Assembly: GCA_947579605.1 (NCBI GenBank)
Contig: OX388317.1
Span: 25,129,384-25,193,383, forward strand
DNA: 64,000 nt
Direction: 5' to 3'
Source: Athripsodes cinereus
Taxonomy: Eukaryota > Arthropoda > Insecta > Trichoptera > Leptoceridae
A program made the position numbers and the translations under genes. The notes under the pieces were generated by a model, which saw only the letters and a program-made list of their open reading frames with translations, did not search any database and was not told the origin of the DNA. Position 1 is the stretch's first letter. Each line of letters begins with the position of its first letter. Shown here in pieces: positions 51,391-61,869 of the stretch.

Positions 51391-52100
51391 TTGCTCTGTT
51401 AAAAGAACCGAAGAGCCAAAGCTAACAATTTTTTTTGTACATGTCGTAGTTATTTTGAAGAATTGGTCAGTTTACAAATGATGTCGTCTGTTTACAAACG
51501 GCGGACGTTTTTTAAAGTGACAAAAAAAAGACATATTACAATTTGCTAAAGAGTTTTACAAAATGACTAATATAATTGTAAAATATTAGTTCTGATTCTT
51601 TTTTAAACTTTTATATCACCACATTTTTTGTTGATTATTTAATTTTTTTATTTCAAAGTTGTACTTAAATTAGGTTTAATTTTGTACAAACAACAATTTA
51701 AGTACAATAATTAAAAAATATAAGATTTTTAAAACACTGTTTATATTTCACCAGATATTCTTAATTTCCTACAAATATCCCGTCCACCTCATCCACCTTG
51801 TAGTTTTATAAATAGTTTATTAATTAATTTCTCCAGCACTGAGCCAATAATTGCACAACATTTGGCGAAGTATTATTCGACGTTATTGTCGATGTTTATC
51901 TCTCAAAAAATAATTTCAGTGACACTAGCGACATCCAGGTTCGTATCGAAGCTAACAGTAATGATTTATTTCATTTCCAATTCAAGAGAACTAGAGAAAA
52001 ATGTCAATCGTTATATATTGACGAAAGTGCTCGAGGGTTCTCAATAAATCAAAGTGAAGAATTAACTGTAAAAATAAATACTATCATCTGGAGAACTACT
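51391..52100. other. Gene-free stretch after the LINE
   Basis: AT-rich, no gene recognised. 'gtttacaaatgatgtcgtct' and 'gtttacaaacggcggacgtt' form a short local repeat near 51470-51505. Confidence 0.4.
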
Positions 52101-52117
52101 TCTATGTGTGCCCAGCA

Positions 52118-52632
52118 GGGTCACTCTTGACCAGTGGTTCTTAACCTTTTTGGGGGTACCGAACCCCACCAGTTACATATGCATTCACCGAACCCCTCCT
52201 AATTTGAAAAATAATATTAGATTTTTACAAATTCAAAACATAGTATATATTTATATGTAGGTGTACAAAATGAAAAAAAAAACAAATATCAAAATATAAT
52301 GGTTAAATCAAAACACGAAACATATTGTGATTGAAGGAATTATCGGAGCATTTTTTTTCTTTTTCCAACTCACAAAACTATCTTGCCTTTAAAATGATTT
52401 TCACCGAACCCCTGGGGTTCGATCGAACCCAGGTTAAGAACCACTGCTCTTGACACTATTTTAACATGATCTTAATCTTGTCGAAGGGGCTAGAGTAAAA
52501 AATACCGCGCTAACGCTACCGCGAGATTGGTATGCGTGTATTTTTTATTATAGTCACTTCGCGCGTCGTATTATAAAGATCAAGACAAGATTAAGATCGT
52601 ATTTAGATTGTGTCAAGAGTAACCCTGCTGTC
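52118..52632. mobile_element. CAGGG-type MITE, third copy, split by a hAT-like insertion
   Basis: 'cagggtcactcttgac' on the left and 'gtcaagagtaaccctg' on the right match the ends of 5168-5378, with 'gacaagattaagatcgtatt' inside the right arm. The left arm is interrupted at 52132 by the element described next. The copy is more diverged than those at 5.2 and 7.5 kb. Confidence 0.65.
52132..52446. mobile_element. hAT-like MITE nested in an older MITE
   Basis: Starts CAGTGGTTCTTAACCTTTTT and ends GGTTAAGAACCACTG. The 8-mer ctcttgac flanks it exactly at 52124-52131 and 52447-52454. Within, 'accgaaccccacc' and 'caccgaacccctgggg' are inverted and direct motifs. 315 bp, no frame. Confidence 0.85.
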
Positions 52633-52844
52633 AGGTTCTCCAGACGTTGACTTTCACTCCGGCGAAAGACTTAAAGAAGGGGGTCTGAAATAACACATTT
52701 CTACCAGTCTGGTTTATTATGTTGCGCAGCCACGTCATTTGTCTCCTATCAGGCCCAAAATATTTCATTTAAAAATGTATTTATTTTGATACCTATATTT
52801 TTACTTATAATATGAATGTTTCTAATATATTTAATATTTTTTAG

Positions 52845-53080
52845 TTATGTACGTCACATCTCAGCGCGGAACTTCACTCCTTCTTATAAACGGTTTTACA
52901 TACTGCAAGCAGACTACGCTGTTAAACAACCGCGTCCGATGGATATGCTCAACGCACTCTAGTAAAGGATGCACCTCGTATGTGGTCTTGAAGAATGGCC
53001 TCATAGAGGCTCACAAAGATATCCACAACCACATTAAACCTGAGTACCGTATTGTGAATGGACATTATATTAAAATTTAG
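52845..53080 (+). CDS. mod(mdg4): FLYWCH terminal exon 26
   Basis: Acceptor atatatttaatattttttag then TT. It encodes 78 residues: VMYVTSQRGTSLLLINGFTY, C21, W33-I-C35, C43, H61-N-H63, ending IVNGHYIKI. It is the first of the right-hand subgroup (exons 26 and 28-32) that has a Cys-Lys right after the GFTY/F block. The finger is 'CSTHSSKGCTS', where CTS replaces the usual C-x-A. Sequence after the exon lacks a close AATAAA. Confidence 0.86.
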
Positions 53081-53479
53081 TTTTAAATTTTATTAGAAAT
53101 ATTGTTCATGAACTGCCATTAATGTTAATTTCTATACCCAGGTTAACATATTATTTGATTCCTTTCAAACAACGTGTTCTTGGGGTAAGTTTGAATATAC
53201 ACAGTTTTAATAATCAGTTTGTTTTTAGTTTTTGTATCTGTGTGCTTTTATTATTTTGTAAGGAAATTTTGAGATTGGAATTTTTCTAGGTTAAGTTTAA
53301 ATATTCTACATTTGTGTTATGCAAGTTGTAGAATTGATGTTTTTGAAATTAAATTGATTTTTTAATAATAATGTTTTGTTTTTTTTATTCCACCCAAATA
53401 CCCTATATAACTCGCGCACTTGAGATGGATGTTCCATTAAACGGCGCCGAATAAATCATCTGACATACATAACTATTTG

Positions 53480-53605
53480 TTCACGAGAGATGGGAAGTGT
53501 GAAAGCGATATAGAAAGGAGAAAAGTTGCTGGCAATAAGGTAAATGGTGCAATCCGACCAATAATTGCAAATAGAAATATATCTACCACAGCTAAAAGTT
53601 TCAAA
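53480..53605 (+). mobile_element. LINE fragment
   Basis: 'acgagagatgggaagtgtga', 'gttgctggcaataaggtaaa', 'accaataattgcaaatagaa': the plus-strand counterpart of 58010-58130 and 22480-22605. This is the segment upstream of the family's C-terminus. Confidence 0.55.
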
Positions 53606-53639
53606 TATATAAACTATTCAAATCAATAAGAAAGCTTTC

Positions 53640-53870
53640 ACGTTTCTCAAAAGCAGCGTCCACACATTTGGATGAAAACGTCAATCATCAATCTTCAATC
53701 ATTCGGAGCATTCTCCGAAGAAATATTCGAATGAATGCCTTCGCTACCCTCCTTGGAACGGTTTCACTCGAATATTTCTTCAGAGAATGGTCCGAATTTT
53801 CTCCGAATGATTGAAGATTGATGATTGACGTTTTCATCCAACTGTGTGAACGCTGCTACTCAAACACGTG
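53640..53870. mobile_element. Fold-back MITE
   Basis: 'gatgaaaacgtcaatcatca' (53671-53690) and its inverse near 53810-53840, with 'agcagcgtccacaca' / 'tgtgtgaacgctgct' at the ends, give arms of about 90 bp. The interior has 'cgaatatttcttc' inverted around a 'ctccttggaacgg' loop. Confidence 0.7.
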
Positions 53871-54029
53871 TAAAAATTTAAAACAAACTTTTTGTCTTGA
53901 GTTGTAATCGCAAATGAGTCTTAAACTATGATTTGCATTATTAAACTGATTTTCTTTTTTCACGCAGATTTGCAAGTAGGATTTGCAAATCATTATTATA
54001 ACACATTATTAATTGAGTTTTTTTTTCAG

Positions 54030-54349
54030 TAAGGTACGTAACATCTCGGCAAGGAAACCCATTGATACTAGTCGACGGTTATACATTCGGCAAACACTAT
54101 AATCTGCCTAGAGGACGAGTCAGATGGAGCTGCTCAACTCACACTTGCAAAGGCTGTAAAGCATCCATCATAACTAATGGTGATGTCATAGATACCATAA
54201 AAAATACACATACGCATGGTAAAATGGATTATCGCATTATTAATGGGACATTTATTAAACTTGGAACTCTTCAACAGAGTAATAAAAGACCTGATGATAG
54301 TCTGCTTCAGTTTTCTTTATCTAGACATTTCGAGGAAGAGAACTGTTAG
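54030..54349 (+). CDS. mod(mdg4): FLYWCH terminal exon 27 (extended C-terminus)
   Basis: Acceptor attgagtttttttttcag then TA. It encodes 106 residues: VRYVTSRQGNPLILVDGYTF, W33-S-C35, C43, H61-T-H63, then RIINGTFIKLGTLQ and about 30 further residues (NKRPDDSLLQFSLSRHFEEE...). The tail beyond IKL is likely a read-through extension after loss of the usual stop codon. It keeps VDG, and residue 21 is Gly rather than the Cys of its neighbours. Confidence 0.85.
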
Positions 54350-55090
54350 AGCTAGAAAAAATATGATTGGTCGAGCTTACTCAGGGGTTGACAAGGGGAA
54401 CATTGAAGAGAAACACATCCGGATAGCTCAGGAGTCGTTAACTCCTACTTATCCGCACATTCAAAACAAAATTGTCCTCACAGGCGGGTCAGTTGGACAA
54501 GGTGAACAGTTGCCTATCTCTGGGATCTCGAAAATGGTAGGAAATATGCAAAATTAGTATTTAAGTATGGGAAAATCGGGATCGAAGTGGGAAACTGCCC
54601 GCCCCGCTAGAAGTCAGACTAATTATAAGTTAATTCGTAAATCTTTTAACAAAAATTTTGCATGGGGAAGTGGAAACTTTAAAGAAAGGTCCACCCATTT
54701 GACAGTTGGAACAATAAAATTTTCTATACTGCTCCCCCCCTCCCCTTTCCTAGACAAAAACCTGAGTAATTAGATGTATGCTGCTGTAATCATCATTGCG
54801 TCTCCAACCAACGAACCAAAGGATGACAATTGCCTTTATAAATCTTCTTTTTTTATTTCATACAAAACAAATCAGGTCTTTATTGCATATTATATGAAAT
54901 ATTTTTTACTATTTGAATTCTTTTTAAACCTTTTCTTATCATGCACTAATCACAATAATTGTAACTTTTTGATTGAATCAAATATACTTTTTCTTCGTGT
55001 ATATTTTTTATGACTTAATCCTTTTACCCTATTGTTTAAACATACCTTCAATCATCATAGAAAATCAACATCACAATAGTATAGAATTCA
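54350..55090. other. Exon 27 downstream region
   Basis: Several overlapping short frames continue (54216-54773), including ones in the +1 frame of the exon tail, but none shows a domain. A run of C's at 54734-54745 stands out. Confidence 0.4.
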
Positions 55091-55280
55091 TTTATAGAAT
55101 AAAACAAACTGTTTTGAGTTTTATTGTATTTGATAATAGGTGCAATGACCTGGTTTTGACTTACAAAATCATTGTTAAAGTTTGACAGTGTTTGAGTTTG
55201 ACTTAGTAAGTCGAAACCAGGTAACTACACCTATTATCAAATACAGTAAAACTCAGAAAAGTTTGTTTATTTCCATAAAT
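55090..55280. mobile_element. Fold-back MITE
   Basis: 'aaacaaactgttttgagttt' with 'ttgtatttgataataggtgc' on the left inverts to 'cacctattatcaaatacagt' and 'aaaactcagaaaagtttgtt' on the right, enclosing 'gacctggttttgacttac' and its inverse. Confidence 0.7.
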
Positions 55281-55790
55281 TAATGTGGAGTTTAATGTGG
55301 AGTTAGAGAAAGTTAACGTCAACCCAATCAATAGAGTAAATGATTTGTTAGGTATGTATCTAACGATCTTCTAACTATTCATTTATTTATTGTCTTAAGG
55401 GGCACAAACAGTTTAACTTAACAAATGTCAATATTTTATTTTCTGCAGTTAATAAACCAATCAAGGTCCCGCAAATTACCCAAGCGTATGACGAACACGT
55501 TGCTAGCAAAAATAATATACACTCCACTTTAAAAATCAAAAACATGACAAAAATTATGAAGATAATAGATAAAAATTACATTACAATCAAATTTACATTA
55601 ATTAAAAATAGTTTACAATAAGACTTTATCTAAACTTTTAACCTTCAAATTCAATTTACAAATATAAAACAAAAGCACTGAAAAGAATAAAATAGATAAA
55701 TGTGCATTCAAAATCATACTATGATCACCTTTTTCTTGATTTTGATCTTACGCGCATATGTTTTGTTTTCGCGCAATTGTTTCATGCTAA
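55281..55790. other. Exon 28 upstream intron
   Basis: AT-rich. No gene or recognised repeat. Confidence 0.4.
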
Positions 55791-55806
55791 TATTTTTAAA
55801 TTTTAG

Positions 55807-56054
55807 TTTCATACGTTACGTCACGAAGAAAAACTCGTCTGATTCTTATGAATGGATATACTTTCTGCAAGGCTAAAAACCTATCAAGGGGACGGACTAG
55901 ATGGGCTTGTTCCACTCATTCTCACAATGGATGTCATGCCTCAATCATAACAAACGGCGATATTATTGAATCTGTGAATAACGAACATTCACATGACAAA
56001 ATCGATTTTCGCATTATTAATGGATGCTTTTTTAGAATTGGTAAATTAAATTAA
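55807..56054 (+). CDS. mod(mdg4): FLYWCH terminal exon 28
   Basis: Acceptor aatatttttaaattttag then TT. It encodes 82 residues: VSYVTSRRKTRLILMNGYTF, C21, W33-A-C35, C43, H61-S-H63, ending IINGCFFRIGKLN. Lys replaces the nearly invariant Gly at residue 9. It shares with exon 29 'H-S-H-(D/E)-K-I' and a His right after C43 (CHA). Confidence 0.86.
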
Positions 56055-56129
56055 ATATGTGAAATATAAATGGATATTTTCAATGCACCATTAATTCCCT
56101 GTCACAAGTTTTATATATACAATTATATC

Positions 56130-56400
56130 TATCTATTCCATCACGGCATATCCCACAAGTGGTGTATTCAGTGGGATAGCTGCGTGTTATTAATGTGAAA
56201 GCTGTCAAACAGCATAATTTATCATGTATTGTAAAAGAAAAATGCTGTGTATTGTTTATATTAATAAATAAATAAATTCAGGTTGAATGACGTAACCTCA
56301 TTGCCAAATTTAATAGATATAAAATGTCTTTGATTTTTCGAATTTTTGAGCCATTTACAGAACACTCGTAAACATGGGAGACCTATTCTTTGCCAGATGC
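56130..56400 (-). repeat. Repeat A copy
   Basis: A full inverted copy with an internal 'aataaataaataaattcag' insertion: 'ccatcacggcatatcccaca' through 'aatgtctttgatttttcgaa' to 'ccagatgctccacgg'. Confidence 0.6.
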
Positions 56401-56444
56401 TCCACGGAACATTTTTAGTAATTGTATTATTTTATTTTATTGCG

Positions 56445-56640
56445 TTAGGGTGCAAACACAAAAAAAGCAGGTTACCTGCTTTCCGATGCCTGCGTCTAGC
56501 GATGGCGCCGAGAATGGTTACATGCATTTCAATGAACACGCACATAGTAAAAGCTGGAACGCCGATTGCGATTTACTTTGCCGGCGCTTACCGGCACTGA
56601 TCGGCGCTGGCAACCTGCTTTCTTTGAGTTTGCACCCTTA
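56445..56640. mobile_element. MITE with 'ttagggtgcaaac' ends
   Basis: 'ttagggtgcaaacacaaaaa' at the left and, inverted, 'ttctttgagtttgcaccctta' at the right. The arms extend to 'gcaggttacctgc' / 'gctggcaacctgc'. The interior is GC-richer ('gcgcttaccggcactgatcg'). Confidence 0.65.
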
Positions 56641-57040
56641 GTGTCATGCAGTTTATCTGTAATATATATAAAAAAAAAACAATACAATATGCTACAACTC
56701 ATGAACCAATCAAATCTCTACAAATTACCAATACAAATAGTACCTACAAGACATCAAATACAAAAAAGCTGCAAAACATAAACATATTAGAATCATGGTT
56801 GAGGTTTGAAATAATTAAAATATAAGAACAAAATAATAATTGAAATTGAGTGAATGAATATATAACAATTATAACAAATAATTATTATGCATACATGTGT
56901 ATATTCACCGCCTCCGGTCATGCTTCATGGATCTCCTACAGGTTCCCACTGATTTTTTTGTGATTGCGGTCTTGTACTATTTGTCTCACCGTTTTGCACA
57001 TCTCATATTAACTTATTATTATCATTAATTAATTCAACAC
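56641..57040. other. Exon 29 upstream intron
   Basis: AT-rich, no gene. 'gcctccggtcatgcttcatg' near 56910 may be another repeat piece. Confidence 0.35.
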
Positions 57041-57050
57041 TATTTTCCAG

Positions 57051-57286
57051 TTTCATACGTAAAATCGCGCAAAGGAACTCGCTTACTGCTTGTGAATGGA
57101 TTCACATTCTGCAAAGCTTCCAATCTAACCAGAGGCCGAATAAGATGGAGTTGTTCCACTCATACATGCAAAGGGTGTCATGCAGCTATCATCACCGATG
57201 GTGAACTTGTGGAGTCTATTAGGAATGAACATTCACATGAAAAAATTAAATATCGGATTATAAATGGAATGTTTATTAAACTTTGA
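57051..57286 (+). CDS. mod(mdg4): FLYWCH terminal exon 29
   Basis: Acceptor aattcaacactattttccag then TT. It encodes 78 residues: VSYVKSRKGTRLLLVNGFTF, C21, W33-S-C35, C43, H61-S-H63, ending IINGMFIKL. A clean example of the right-hand subgroup (VNGFTFCK, 'RGRIRW', 'CSTHTCKGC' with an extra Cys at residue 40). AATAAA near 57400. Confidence 0.87.
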
Positions 57287-57439
57287 TTAATCGTATATTT
57301 TTCTTATTGTTTATTTTTAATTAAATTAAATTGTTGAAATATTATTTGGTTTTTGTTTAATCGTGACAATTCGTAGAATGTCTGTTGTTAAATTTAGATA
57401 ATAAAGTCCTAATACAGTATTGTGGAGGGACATTTTACA

Positions 57440-58135
57440 TACATACATACATACATACCATCACGCCGCTTCCCTCGCGGGGTAGGCAGAAAGGATCGAG
57501 CGCCACTTCCTTCTATCCTTGCATACATCTTTCGCTTCCGTCACTGTCATACAATTCCTCATGCATGCTCTCCTGTTCAATGTGCTCAACACGTGACCGT
57601 CCTGTAGGATTTGATTTAAATGATCTTGCCATTTAATCCTCGGACGTCCGCGTCTCCGAGCACCATTCCTCTCAGCCAAATATATCTTCTTAGTCATTCT
57701 GTCCTCATTCATTCTTTCCACGTGCCCAAACCATCTTAACTTATTTACATTCATCTTTGTTATTACACCAACTTTCATTCCATAAATCACTCGCAAACGA
57801 GTGGATGGCCTTGAGAAGAATAGAAGAACTTTCATTCCACATTCCTTTCGTATATCACTGTTACGCACACGATCTCTCAGACTCTTGCCACACATCCTTC
57901 TCAACGATCTCATTTCCACAGCATTTATGCCACTTTCATCCTTTTTTAACCATGTCCACGTCTCACTTGCATACATAAGTGTTGGCACTAAGATAGCAGA
58001 GTGCACCAACCTTTTAGCTGTGGTGGATATGTTTCTATTTGCAATTATTGGTCGGATTGCACCATTTACCTTATTGCCAGATACTTTTCTCCTTTCAATA
58101 TCGCTTTCACACTTCCCATCTCTCGTGAAATAAGA
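57440..58135 (-). mobile_element. LINE 3' fragment, best copy of its family
   Basis: The tail is a (catacata)n run at 57437-57460, which reads as a tatg repeat on the element strand. The protein part occupies 57461-58009 and related sequence extends to about 58135. Nine other pieces of this family are scattered in the window. Confidence 0.7.
57461..58009 (-). CDS. Non-LTR retrotransposon protein, C-terminal fragment
   Basis: 182 residues: LMYASETWTWLKKDESGINA, then VEMRSLRRMCGKSLRDRVRN, RWFGHVERMNEDRMTKKIYL, RRRGRPRIKWQDHLNQIL and VCKDRRKWRSILSAYPAREA. The 'Y.SE.W', 'W.GH..RM' and 'GRPR..W' blocks are the region after the reverse transcriptase in RTE-related elements. The catalytic part is missing. 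There is a slight expansion after GMKV (LLFFSRPSTRLRVIYGMKV repeats GMKV), suggesting a small internal duplication. Confidence 0.7.
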   Translation of the reverse strand: MVHSAILVPTLMYASETWTWLKKDESGINAVEMRSLRRMCGKSLRDRVRNSDIRKECGMKVLLFFSRPSTRLRVIYGMKVGVITKMNVNKLRWFGHVERMNEDRMTKKIYLAERNGARRRGRPRIKWQDHLNQILQDGHVLSTLNRRACMRNCMTVTEAKDVCKDRRKWRSILSAYPAREAA

Positions 58136-58262
58136 AATTGTTTTTATGAAACAAACAATTAAAGCTGTGTATAATTCCTATGCCCTAATTACAGTGTTTT
58201 TGTCATTTTACAATTGCACAAAAACAAAAACTCTGTAAGTTAATTAATATAGTGGATATTAA

Positions 58263-58566
58263 CAGACACCTCATCCGCACAACCATCAACTGTGGAATTA
58301 TACTATGTAAGTTTTAATTATTGTTTTAATTATTTCTTATTATTTGAATTGGTCTTCCACTTTTTGCCGTAATTTTTCGAGTCTCCTGACAGGTGTTCTT
58401 GCATCTTAAATTCAGCAGACACCTCATCCGCACAACCATCAACTGTGGAATTATACTAAGTTTTAATTATTGTTTTAATTATTTCTTATTATTTGAATTG
58501 GTCTTCCACTTTTTGCCGTAATTTTTCGAGTCTTCTGACAGGTGTTCTTGCATCTTAAATTCAGCG
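58263..58566 (+). repeat. Tandem duplication of about 153 bp
   Basis: 'cagacacctcatccgcacaa' starts at 58263 and again at 58416. The two units are almost identical up to 'gcatcttaaattcag', differing by a 'tatg' near the middle. The second unit leads into repeat A, whose 5' part is included in the duplicated block. Confidence 0.75.
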
Positions 58567-58690
58567 ATGAACTTTGACACCCATCCTGAAATTTTTATTG
58601 GCACGGAGAGGACTGCTTGTATTCTAATTAGACGCAGCTGGTCTGCTGGCTGCCCCACTTGTGGGAGATGCCGTGATTGTATAGGAGTTT
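58566..58690 (+). repeat. Repeat A copy, 3' part
   Basis: 'gatgaactttgacacccatc', 'ggcacggagaggactgcttg', 'ggtctgctggctgccccact', 'agatgccgtgattgtatagg'. Confidence 0.6.
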
Positions 58691-59280
58691 AATTGTTTGT
58701 GTGTTTTTCTATACAATTTATTATTTTCAAATATTTAGCGTTAAAATGTTGTATTTTCAAGATCTATTTGCATTGTACACTTGATAATATGATAGAATAA
58801 AAATATTTTTGAAACAACAAATTTCGTTTTACTTCAGTTCCCAAATAAACATAACTAAAGACTATTCAATAATTTTTCACAACTGAGACAATTCCTGCTA
58901 TCTTCTATGCATATTTGAATTGAATGAGTAGAAAGAGGTAGAAAATAATTCAAAATAGCTTATGGAGAAACATTTAGTTGACAACAAAACAATGTGAAGT
59001 TAGCACATTATTCTATGCATTTTCTCGCATGCTTTGTATTTCCTACTATTTCTATGGAATATAAGGGTCGCTAGCTTACTAGTAACCACGACTCGACTAA
59101 ACACAATATGCAACTATATTCATACACGTATTCATAGGCTTACATATATTCGTGAGGCTCTCTAAGTGGAACCGGTATTCCTACCTTGTGAAGGATCTCT
59201 AGATCTAAGAATCCCTAACTCAACTAATAGAGGTCGAAGAGGATGTTTGTATGTTTTCATCAATATACTAATATTTATGT
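58691..59280. other. Exon 30 upstream intron
   Basis: AT-rich. No gene or recognised repeat. Confidence 0.4.
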
Positions 59281-59296
59281 TATTTTTTACTTTCAG

Positions 59297-59793
59297 TACA
59301 ATACATTACCTCACAAAAAGGAACTCGTTTAATCTACGTGAAGGGCTTCACATACTGCAAGCAGAGAAAATTGTCCGAAGGACGGACAAGATGGAGTTGT
59401 TCTACCCATTCTTCAAAAGGTTGTAATGCAGCAATCATAACCCTTGGTGACTATATCGTTTCTGTGAGAAACAAACATTCACATGACAAAATCAATTTAG
59501 TTGAAGTGAAGAAAAAGAAGAAAAATGTTGAAGTGAAGAAAAGGAAGAAAAATGACAAAACCAAATTAGCTGTTAAAAAAAGGAAGAAAAATTCGGATGA
59601 TAAAATCAGTTCTGATGATGATGTGAAAATAGATATTTCAGATGACAAAATCAATTCTGATGATGATGCGAAAGTAAATATTTCAGATGACAAAATCAAT
59701 TCTGATGATGATGGTGATGTGAAAATAAATATTTCAAATGATAAAATTAAAACAGACGATGATGATGAAGATGACAAAAATTTTTTGAAATGA
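59297..59793 (+). CDS. mod(mdg4): FLYWCH terminal exon 30 with long charged tail
   Basis: Acceptor tatttttt actttcag then TA. At 165 residues it is by far the longest exon product. Finger: VQYITSQKGTRLIYVKGFTY, C21, W33-S-C35, C43, H61-S-H63. After HDKI the usual tail is replaced by about 100 residues: a Lys-rich part (VEVKKKKKN, VEVKKRKKN, VKKRKKN) and an Asp-rich part of imperfect repeats (SDDKINSDDDAKVNI type, about three units). The DNA repeats underlying both parts suggest slippage expansion. The basic part could be a nuclear localisation signal. VKG replaces VNG. Confidence 0.85.
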
Positions 59794-60035
59794 ACTTAGA
59801 CTTGGCTTAGAAAAAAAACCGAGTATTTTTTTGTATTATTTTATTTTCATATTTTTTATTTGTATAATACAATTCTGACATTTTGACTATTGTGTCTTTT
59901 ATCTATAAATACATTTTTTTCTACAGAACATTGATTTTTTTGTCCCTTTGCCTTTTCATTTTGATTTTTAGCAATTTAAATTAATTTGACACAATCAGGT
60001 ATATCGAAAAACTAGATTTAGGTGTTCAGAAGTGT
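59794..60035. other. Exon 30 downstream region
   Basis: T-rich flank, no repeat recognised. Confidence 0.4.
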
Positions 60036-60039
60036 CATA

Positions 60040-60190
60040 CTCTCACGCCGTGTCCCAAATGGGGTAGGCAGAGAGAATGGAAGGCCAAATAGATATACCC
60101 TTAAACACTTCCTCCACATTCATACAGTTTCTCATACACGCACTCAGTTCCTCTTACTCAACACATGGCCATCCTTGAGAATTTGAATTT
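60040..60190 (-). mobile_element. LINE C-terminal fragment
   Basis: 'tctcacgccgtgtcccaaat', 'ggggtaggcagagagaatgg', 'actcaacacatggccatcct': minus strand of the 57461-58009 family, last part only. Confidence 0.6.
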
Positions 60191-60830
60191 ATTTATATAT
60201 TATAATAAATTAAACAAAATATTATTAGATTACATCTTTTTATTTTAAACTAGATGTTCCTACCCGGCGTCGCTAGGGTGACTTTCATGTCTATCTCCAA
60301 TGGCTTAGGCTCTGCAGTTAGTTGAGAAGTGATTCAATCAACTGAATCTTCTTTTGAATTTTTGTGAATTGAAATAAAACAGTTTCAGTACATTGAGTAC
60401 AATATCAGTATTTTTGACAATATAGAATTCTATTGCATTAATATTCATTTTTTGTACTGTGATATTAACATGGAGAGATTTTTCAGTAGTTTTCTTTCAT
60501 ATAAATCATTTAAGAACACAACAAAAAAAGTTGTTGATGGTGGATAAAATTTTTTTTTTAATTTTTTCATTATGGCAACACGTGACAGCGGAACTATCAT
60601 ATTACAAACGTCACTTTCATACAATAATACAATCCAAATTTCCGATTTTCCCGTTGGATTTTTCAACAACTTTCTATCGTGCAAACCGTCTCCTGATAAT
60701 TACGAACACAACAAAGAAAAAATCAGCCAATTCGGTTCAGCCGTTCTCAAGTTATGGGGGAACATACATGGTCAACTTATTTTTATTTATCTCGTAGATA
60801 CATTTTACTTGATGATGTAACTTATATTCG
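60191..60830. other. Exon 31 upstream intron
   Basis: 'actagatgttcctacccggc' (60249) is a phrase common in insect repeats. 'aacacaacaaa' and 'gaacacaacaaag' (60514, 60707) are a weak direct repeat. No gene. Confidence 0.35.
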
Positions 60831-60848
60831 TTGAATTTTAAATTTCAG

Positions 60849-61114
60849 TCCAGTATGTGACATCAAAAAAGGGTACGCGTCTACTCCTTGTGAATGGATT
60901 TACGTTTTGCAAGCATCGGTACATGTGCAGAGGACGCATAAGATGGAACTGTTCCACACATGGCTGTAAAGGATGCAATGCTTCTGTGGTTACCAACGGA
61001 GATATGGTGGAGTATATGAAAAATGAACATACTCATGGAAAATTCAACTATCGAGTGATAAATGGAAAGATTTTGAGGATTGGAGAGTGTGAAAACTATG
61101 ATAATTTTAAATAA
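60849..61114 (+). CDS. mod(mdg4): FLYWCH terminal exon 31
   Basis: Acceptor gttgaattttaaatttcag then TC (Val). It encodes 88 residues: VQYVTSKKGTRLLLVNGFTF, C21, C28 (RYMCRG), W33-N-C35, C43, H61-T-H63, ending VINGKILRIGECENYDNFK. It has the richest cysteine content of the array: besides C35 and C43 there are C21, C28, C40 and one in the tail. A run of C's follows the stop (61139-61150). Confidence 0.86.
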
Positions 61115-61740
61115 TCAAAGAGAAATTGATTTCCAATCCTCCCCCCCCCCTCTACCCTTTCCTTTCAGCATTTGCTTGTTTTTTTTTTCTTGTTATTATT
61201 GTGTACATTTATTTATAATATGTATAGGTATAAATGTTTTTTTGAATTATTTTTTGTTAGATTGTTATTATTTTTTCTTCTATGCTTTGCTTTTTTTATT
61301 ATTAACAAGTAACATGTATAGACAATTCACATATACCGAGCTAGTCCCACACTAAGAAATGAATCTAATCTTTTATAATTTTGTTTTTGTTTTAAAACCT
61401 TTGAGGAGATCACGCCTTTACGATAAGCTTGCCCTCTATATATTGTCTGTACCTAACTTGACTGTTTACCTTTATATGTATAATTGTTTATAATTAATGT
61501 ACAGTAAAGAATGAATAAATAAATAATCTGTTTATGTGGACAGTGGTAAGTGTGAATGGGATAGCAGCATTATTAGTAGGTATTACTTTAATGTACATAA
61601 AATAAATCCGTCTACTGGCGGGTGCTGTAGTCTGCATTGTAAAATTACGTATATGTGTGTGTGTGTGTGTGACAAAGATGTATGACTGTAATTAAAAAAA
61701 ATGTTGTAATGCATCAAGCAAAATGTAATCTCTTTTTATT
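61115..61740. repeat. Spacer with repeat C relative and GT microsatellite
   Basis: 'accgagctagtcccacacta' (61336) is the complement of the repeat C core. 'atgtacagtaaagaatgaat' (61497) is the dispersed tail seen near 9390. A (gt)n run lies at 61655-61670. No gene. Confidence 0.45.
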
Positions 61741-61746
61741 TTACTT

Positions 61747-61856
61747 GATTATTTATATATCGCGATCGATTTCAGCAAACCGTTGCCATGAAGAGTGAAA
61801 TAGATTTTTTTGTGCCCTTCACCAAAGGTGGTGTTGATTGCGATATATAAATAATC
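61747..61856. mobile_element. Short inverted-repeat element
   Basis: gattatttatatatcgc (61747-61763) and its exact complement gcgatatataaataatc (61840-61856). The arms are 17 bp and the interior about 76 bp. Confidence 0.6.
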
Positions 61857-61869
61857 ATGTAACAGAACG

